64,000 nucleotides of DNA, from the NCBI GenBank assembly GCA_964036295.1, contig OZ038463.1, positions 20,757,069-20,821,068 of the forward strand, written 5' to 3'. The first letter of the stretch is position 1. Each line of letters begins with the position of its first letter. The translations under genes and the position numbers were made by a program. The stretch comes from Plumapathes pennacea. Its lineage: Eukaryota > Cnidaria > Anthozoa > Antipatharia > Myriopathidae. Positions 57,815 to 64,000 of this stretch are shown here, one piece after another. The notes under the pieces are model-generated. The model was not told the DNA's origin. It did no database searches and worked only from the letters and a program-made list of their open reading frames with translations.

Positions 57815-59514
57815 GGATTTCAACTTTTGACTGACTGTTATATTTAACTATTGACAGCTACTAAGTCCTGTACTCTTCAAAAGCGCCGATAACACTAAAC
57901 GACAAATCTTTTACTAAGACAACAATAGGAGGGGTAACAGAGAAAAAGCGTCGACAATCATGTACATACTAATATACAAACACGGAAGTACATGTTTGCT
58001 TTCTGATGTCCGAGTTTCTGTCTTACTGTGGTTCACACATAGCAGTCACAGAAATGTTATGCCGTTGCATGGTAGGGCAATTAGTACAATAAAAACTCTT
58101 TGGACTGGATGATAATTCTAATCGAAATAGTCAAAAGGATTGGTAAAAACTAACAACTACTGTGGTGTGAAGTGAGTTCCTGTAGCGCAGCTTGATGGTT
58201 TCAGATAGAGATGACAAAATGCTGTCAAATATGGTCACCGTTCTTATGTGGTGATGATGAAATCTTAATTTAATAAAATCTTGCAAACATTTGAAGCACT
58301 ATCTATCGTATTTCCTCGAATAATCACCCTGGACACTTATTTAAAATTTTGCTCCAAAGCGGATGCGCTTAATCGAGCGTGGGCACTTATTAAAAATAGA
58401 AGTTTGCATAACAAAGACGTTTAATTTTCTTTACTGAACTGATTACAAGAACGAAACTAAAAAATCTTGTTCTGGAAACTCTTTCTCTACCGTTGGCGTG
58501 TCACCCAGTGTCTGCGTGTCGGTGTTTGTCATTTTTTGGAAAAAAACGTAGGGGCGGGGGGTTGGATTACTCGACCATGGGCGCTTATTTTAAAGTTTGT
58601 GTTCAAGAGGGGGCCCGCGATTTCGAGCGTGGGCGCTTACAGTATTTGAACATGGGCGCTTGTTTGAAGAAATACAGCATTACAATGCAAACAATAACTG
58701 ATAGTCACACAAAGCAATCTAAAGCAGAAGTTACAAATGTCGGCTTCGACAGCCGGTCGGTTAGTCCTTGTTTACTTGCTTCTCCACTTGGGGTATAACA
58801 TGCTCTTTCTTTTGTTTTGTTTTTCTTTTTATAGTAAGCTAAGAATAGTTTGATAACTAAAGGTTTGTCAAAGGTATCATCATCATATTGTTCTATGTCA
58901 GTCGTAATTACTTTGCTTTATAAACAGCCGGAACTTTAACACGAGAAACTTTGAGTTCCCAGTGTAAAAGGTCCAATTCAGACTCCTTTCTTTCGTTAAA
59001 ATATGATGTATTAAGCATTCCATTAAATGTCCTTGGACAGTTGAAACGACTGAAGTTTGTCGGTAATTTATCGCCTAAAATTGTCTGGCTTCTTTATTAC
59101 TTTACATGCGCAAATTTAAACACTACAAAGCAACTCAAACGCGTAAGTAATTTGGCATTACATTGTAAGTCACCACAAGATGATAACTACACAAATTGCA
59201 GCAATGTGCAGATAGGTGAATCGGCGATTTCTGAAATTTATCGGCAGGAAGTTCCAACCCACTTGCACTAAACAGCTAACATGGGTCAAGCTTCGATGCA
59301 AGCAGGATCAATTGTTAGTTCACTATATTAGGAATTATATTGATGTTATAAAGTGTATGTTATTTACATGTGAGAATTTACAAGTCTGGAACAATCGTTT
59401 TGTAGTTGAGATATTATTTTAACGACAGGAAGCAGCGGGATCGCATTTGCATTAAACGACTTCCTCATAAACCAAATCCGCAATCAGACAAGAATGTTGA
59501 TTTAAACAATTAAT

Positions 59515-59661
59515 AATGGTAATAGGACTGAGTGGAGTCCGATTCAGTCTGTAATCATACGAGTGATTACGAAATCGGACGACCGCGCTTCGCGGGAGTC
59601 CGATTTCGTAATCACGAGTATGATTACAGACCGACATCGGACGACACGAAGTCCTCTTACC
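59515..59661. mobile_element. Hairpin MITE
   Basis: GGTAATAGGAC...AGTCCGATT...GTAATCATAC on the left pairs with the inverted copy on the right (GTATGATTAC...AATCGGACT-type, GTCCTCTTACC) around the loop CGACCGCGCTTCGCGG. Flanked by AATTAAT at 59508-59514 and 59662-59668. Confidence 0.75.
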
Positions 59662-59667
59662 AATTAA

Positions 59668-60697
59668 TCATAAATATTACAATTTCTGAGAATAAAATGA
59701 TCATATAGCTTCAGCGTCTTCTGCTGTACTATACATAAAAACAAAGCATCAAGAAGTACTTTATCGCCGATCTATTTTAACGCGCGCGTAGACACGGCTC
59801 GGCGTTTGTAAACACGTTAACCGCTTGTTCACAGTCATCTAGCTCTCAGTTTTATCAACTTAAAATACTTGAGAGAAACAAGAAGTTAATTTACCCAATG
59901 ATTTGAGTTGAATGCGGATTTTTTAAGTAAAAGTCAAAAATGTGTAAGTTCTGTACACTCAGTAAAAATCAATAAACCCAACGAACTCGCAAATTGAAAG
60001 ACAGTTTCTTTCAACTTTTCAGGTTTACATTTATGAACATAACAGGTGCTTTGAAACTAGTTTATTTTTCTAGAAGAATACTGGTTTATTTTTTCACAGA
60101 AGTTTACAAGGCATTCAAAGGAAATATTCAAGACTGAAAAAATCTGTATCTTAGCGGGTCGGCACAGTAAATCCAAACTTACCGATTTCTTGATGGCTTA
60201 ATTCTCGAGGAATGTTTGTCCATCACAGTCCATCACAACAAAGTTAAAAGTCTTCCATGATTTTGAAATGAATTAACGACGTTCATTGACATTGAGCCGT
60301 AAGTTGGAGAGTGTCTAAAGCACAGCTTGCTGGCGACGTAGTGAACTAAACAAACGCGTCCGATCGGCGAAAATTTCCTGTCTTCTTTCGTTCCATAGTG
60401 ACTGTTTACGTTCTTCGACTGGCCACAAACTGTTCCTTAGATGTTAAGTTGTCCAAGAATTAACAAAATTCGCCTTTCAAGATGCCACAAACTCACACCG
60501 GCAATCGCTTTTTCCACTGAAAAGCAATGTAATGCTGATTGGTGCATTTAAATTTTGCTCTTGCTTATGATTGGTTAAGCCAACTGTCCGATTACAGAAC
60601 AAAGAAGTATCCGATTACAGAACAATAGGTGTCCAATTAATGATTAATCGGTGGTGTTATGAACCAATCACATTCGAGGAAATTGTAATATTTATGA
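59668..60697. mobile_element. Non-autonomous TTAA-target element (piggyBac-like)
   Basis: Perfect 19-bp terminal inverted repeats TCATAAATATTACAATTTC / GAAATTGTAATATTTATGA, with TTAA at 59664-59667 and 60698-60701. The same site without insertion, a single TTAA, is seen in arm B (54402-54405) and in unit A near 25000. 1,030 bp, no transposase. TTAA duplication is diagnostic of the piggyBac superfamily, but the ends do not start with the usual CCY, so assignment is by target only. Confidence 0.8.
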
Positions 60698-60864
60698 TTA
60701 AACAGAGGAATACATAACTTTAAAGTGAAGTAAAACCAATGAACAAATCATAACTTTTTAATAAAAAAAATTGGAAGGGCTTCCGCCATGAAATGCTATA
60801 AAGCAGCTTCTTGGCATCAAATTGTTTAAGGCAGGTAATAAAGTCATTGTCAAGGTCGTGCAAT

Positions 60865-61900
60865 ATGGATATTATGAAATTAGTATTTTTCTTGGTAAGT
60901 GCGACAACCTATCAGTTGTGTGTTCTTAGTGTGCGGTTCAATGATAAATGAATTATATCATATATATTTTTTGTCAAACAAATTCATCTTTATTTAAATG
61001 TTTTCCTAAATTGGCAAGTTTCTGTTGTCAAATTCATTTAAATTTACCCGCGATTGCGATACTTTTGGTCCAAGGAAAACAATTTTTGCAAATAACTATG
61101 TGCCGCATCCAAGTTGTTTCATTCATTTGCTTTCGTTTTTTCTTGCCCTGGGTTTATGTCACTAGTAACTGAAACTTGATATGACATTTTTTTTTTTTTA
61201 TCAGGTACTCTTGATTAGTGTTCAAGTTATGAGTCTCAAGAAGCAAAATATACATTTCGGATCATTCATGAGGCTTCGCACAAGTATATTTCAGTTTCTG
61301 CACACCAAGGAAATGCCGTCCTCTCTTTAACAACAGACGGCAATAAAGGAACATGTAAGTTATTATTGAATACTAGGGACATACTGTAAGATATAAAATC
61401 CGTCTGGTTGAGCCTGAAACAAATATAGAAAATTAAGTCGTAATATAGGCGAATCAAATATAGTAGCAAGCGATTTAATTTCAAAAAGGCGTAGACTTTA
61501 AAACCACCAATGTTTTCAATACTATATTTGACATACTGTATCTTTTTTGACCTTGGTACGTATATACAAAGAATCCTGGTTTGATGCGCGTGATGTGTTA
61601 TTTACGACTATGTGCAAACAAAACGTTCAAACTGCATGCGGCCGCCTAGCTACAAAATATTTATTAAAGAGCTTTAGCAAGCAACCCAGGACGAAGACGG
61701 CAACCTCAGCAAACTCAATAAAACTCAGTAAAGAGAACGATTGAAGTAAATTTAATGTTGTTTTGATTTTCACTTTGATTGCAGGTTTCAGTTATAACAA
61801 ATCTGGAGAATTGAGTTGTTCATTGAATGACGTTACTGTTTATCTTGCTGCTAACAGTACTAAGTGCGGATCTAAGAATTGCGGATCTTTAACTTTCCAG
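60865..61900 (+). pseudogene. Small secreted-protein family, copy C (exons 1-3, frameshift in exon 2)
   Basis: Exons 60865-60894, 61205-61354 and 61785-61900, splice sites intact. Exon 1 encodes MDIMKLVFFL as in copy B. Exon 2 has lost one base (CAAGTTATGAG against CAAATTTATGAG in B and CAGGTTTATGAG in A), which shifts frame and stops soon after. Downstream the original frame is recognisable (KYISVSAHQGNAVLSL). Exon 3 matches B (SYNKSGELSCSLNDVTVYLA). The last exon would lie beyond the window or be lost. Confidence 0.6.
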
Positions 61901-62249
61901 GTGAGTTACTTGTAATCGTAGATACCCCCTCGCCTTTGATTGGATTTTTACTTTGGTACTCCCAACAAGAGCAGCCTTTGTTTTACCAAAATGTCGACTT
62001 AATATTTTCTTCGAAGTCAAGTGCTACACGCTAAGAAAGGAAAAGAAAATAATGCGTGTTATACTTCTGCGTTGAAAAACTGCGTGACGCCGTACGTATT
62101 TCCCACGGTCGGCACGTCAAATTTAATCATACAGTCTGCCAAGCACGTTCTCAAAATTTAATACTTCAATTTTGAAGATGGTCGGCCGCCGTAGTACGGG
62201 AGAACAGGAACATTGATTTTTCGATTTTGAATTAAATTAAATAGGCTTC

Positions 62250-62402
62250 CTGTGCAACTTTTTTTTTTTTTATTCTGGACTGCAAGCACCAGACTCCGGC
62301 ATGCATGTTTAATGAGCTCGAATTGTTTTGTATGTGAACTCGCTCAAAACAGCATGATTTCTCCCAGAATCAAAGCAAATCTTGAACGGTTTACTTCAAA
62401 TT
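62250..62402 (+). repeat. Dispersed repeat family R, copy 3, first part
   Basis: Continues at 63865-63985 after the Penelope insertion. Inverted relative to copy 1 (23130-23420). Confidence 0.75.
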
Positions 62403-62573
62403 GTAGGTTGGTTGTGATCGTCCGGGTTAGAGTAGTCTCCAGAAAGACTGTTGTTGGTGACTGACGTTTCGACTACCTGAGCGGAAGTCATCTTCAGAGT
62501 CAAGTGAAAAGTATTCGTCAGATGGCGGTATATATGTCTCTGGTCGTAGAAGTGATTGGTCCGTTATGTCGGC

Positions 62574-62895
62574 CTATGGTTGGTCGAGTCGGCTTGGTTG
62601 TGTTGATGTCAGTTGATGTTCTTTTGTCCTGTTGATTAGTCTATTGTTCTTTCGGTTGCGTTTAATGTCATCTATCAGTCGTTTGTAAGGTGCCGGTAAT
62701 TGTTGGCATCTGTTGAGAGGTTTCCGTTCTAAGTTTGTGTACCAGCTTTCCAGTGTAAGTCGTTGGTAGTAGTTGGTATTGTGGCTGATGCACTCAGCAG
62801 AGTCCCAGTTGATGTCGTGTTTAGTCTGTCGGTGGTGTTCAGAAATGTGATTTCTGATGTCGCCGTTTCTGGTAGCTCGTTTGTGTTCAGTAAGT
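62574..62895 (-). pseudogene. GIY-YIG endonuclease C-terminus, inverted arm
   Basis: Minus frame reads RLTEHKRATRNGDIRNHISE, HHRQTKHDINWDSAEC, RLTLESWYTNLERKPLNRCQ and so on. It keeps the Arg/His/Glu region of a GIY-YIG nuclease but lacks the GIY-YIG strand itself. The codon for Trp in LESWYT is intact here, whereas the other arm has a stop. Confidence 0.8.
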
Positions 62896-63655
62896 CTTGT
62901 GTGAAGGCTACCACAATCAAAACGCTGACGAAACGAGCGCAACTACTTTGTGACTCTCCCGACGACTTACTTAACGAGACCCGACACCTGGAACGCGTTT
63001 TCCAGAAGAACGACTACGACCCTAACTTTGTCAAACGCAACACTCACAAGAACACCGCACCCAATGAGACTACCGACAACGAAACCACTGACGACACAAC
63101 TCCATTGACCTTGGCCACACTACCGTACATCAGAGGCACCTCTGAGACGATAGCACGTATTCTACGACCCTACAACATCCGGGTAGCCCACAAACCCATC
63201 GTGACTCTACGCGACTTACTGACCAACGTAAAGGACAAAGACGAACCCATCAACAGACAGGGAACAGTATACAGAATATCTTGTACTGACTGAAAAGCCA
63301 CCTACATCGGTGAAACTGGCAGAAACCTGAACACGAGACTTACTGAACACAAACGAGCTACCAGAAACGGCGACATCAGAAATCACATTTCTGAACACCA
63401 CCGACAGACTAAACACGACATCAACTGGGACTCTGCTGAGTGCATCAGCCACAGTACCAACTACTACCAACGACTTACACTGGAAAGCTGATACACAAAC
63501 TTAGAACGGAAACCTCTCAACAGATGCCAACAATTACCGGCACCTTACAAACGACTGATAGATGACATCAAACGCAACCGAACGAACAATATACTAATCA
63601 ACAGGACAAAAGAACATCAACTGACATCAACACAACCAAGCCGACTCGACCAACC
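62896..63655 (+). pseudogene. Penelope reverse transcriptase C-terminus plus GIY-YIG domain, two stops
   Basis: Plus frame: IKTLTKRAQLLCDS, ETRHLERVFQKNDYD, LATLPYIRGTSETIARILRP, TLRDLLTNVKDKD, QGTVYRISCTD-stop-KATYIGETGRNLNTRLTEH. The first stop (TGA 63291-63293) replaces the Cys before the YIG motif, and the second (63489-63491) replaces the Trp of LESWYT. The catalytic RT core is absent (5' truncation). Order and motifs identify the Penelope class. Confidence 0.85.
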
Positions 63656-63864
63656 ATAGGCCGACATAACGGACCAATCACTTCTACGACCAGAGACATA
63701 TATACCGCCATCTGACAAATACTTTTCACTTGACTCTGAAGATGACTTCCGCTCAGGTAGTCGAAACGTCAATCACCAACAACAGTCTTTCTGGAGACTA
63801 CTCTAACCCGGACAATCACAACCAACCTACTGTTCACACTCCTGGGTTCAAACCATTTTTCATG

Positions 63865-63985
63865 TTACTTCAAATTATAGACAAGCTTCAGACCTAGTCA
63901 TACTTCTAAGAGCTTGTGAACGATTCTCGCTGCATTCACCGCGTGTTAGATTACAGAATTTGTTACAGTTTTAGTCTTGAAAGAA
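63865..63985 (+). repeat. Dispersed repeat family R, copy 3, second part
   Basis: Continues the sequence broken at 62402 (TTCAAATTATAGACAAGCTTCAGACC...). Confidence 0.75.
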
Positions 63986-64000
63986 AAAACAAGACATCTG

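Larger units (their letters stand above)
57815..61935 (+). repeat. Inverted duplication, arm C
   Basis: Inverted match of arm B. It is longer because of an insertion of about 1.2 kb (59508-60701) made of a hairpin MITE and a TTAA element. Confidence 0.88.
62403..63864 (+). mobile_element. Foldback Penelope-like element with 12-bp target duplication
   Basis: TTACTTCAAATT is duplicated at 62391-62402 and 63865-63876. Inside, 62403-62895 and about 63335-63830 are inverted copies of each other (GTAGGTTGGTTGTGAT... / ...ATCACAACCAACCTAC), leaving a central plus-strand segment and a 34-bp single tail at the right end. The coding content is the C-terminus of a Penelope-type reverse transcriptase with GIY-YIG endonuclease. 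Inverted partial copies at the 5' end are known for Penelope elements. Confidence 0.85.

Noticed and set aside
63734-63772. Hammerhead-ribozyme-like core CTGAAGA...CGAAAC in the Penelope arms
   Set aside because: CTGANGA and GAAAC are both present and Penelope repeats are known to carry hammerheads, but I could not draw a proper helix III with a cleavage site, and helix II needs a bulge. A covariance-model search would decide.

Overview
This is animal nuclear DNA, most likely from a cnidarian and probably a stony coral. The reasons are AT-rich sequence, short GT-AG introns, single genes scattered among many degraded transposons, and a mixture of Harbinger, ISXO2/Merlin, LINE, Penelope and TTAA-type elements. 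The species assignment is inference. All gene models were built by eye from splice sites, reading phase and recalled family motifs; nothing was searched or aligned by computer.

Layout. 0-10 kb: a doubtful two-exon minus ORF (19-369), a three-exon chromodomain gene (4119-5236, +) and the last two exons of a conserved uncharacterised gene on the minus strand (5587-9247). The intron between those two exons holds a 3.1-kb Harbinger transposon (5968-9053) with an intact Myb/SANT-like accessory gene and a truncated transposase. 10-31 kb: mostly dispersed and foldback repeats, an RPA70-like gene and an OTU-protease-like exon (18.2-20.0 kb, -), and copy A of a small secreted-protein gene family (exons 24831 to 15747, -). 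31-34 kb: a duplicate of that family's last exon and a 72-unit array of a 15-bp repeat. 34.7-38 kb: a six-exon RING/TRAF-zinc-finger/MATH-like gene (-). 39.5-43.5 kb: a SAP-domain ORF and three broken LINE copies. 43.5-51 kb: an intact three-exon ISXO2/Merlin-type transposase gene (-) and a phase-consistent 18-exon gene of unknown function (+). 51.6-52.7 kb: a second 15-bp array in opposite orientation with the same flank as the first. 53.1-62 kb: a large inverted duplication carrying copies B (-) and C (+) of the secreted-protein gene around a spacer of about 1.7 kb. 62.4-63.9 kb: a foldback Penelope-like element with a 12-bp target duplication.

The most unusual signals are these. (1) The two 15-bp arrays each read, in one strand and frame, as an unbroken run of A(D/N)LXX pentapeptide repeats (72 and 65 units), preceded by the same roughly 100-bp TATA-containing flank. 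(2) The inverted duplication, copy A and the two last-exon copies show that one small secreted-protein gene family has been shuffled several times. (3) Four 54-bp tandem units each hold a 20-bp palindrome with one compensatory base-pair change. (4) A TTAA-flanked element is present in one arm of the inverted duplication and cleanly absent from the other copies.
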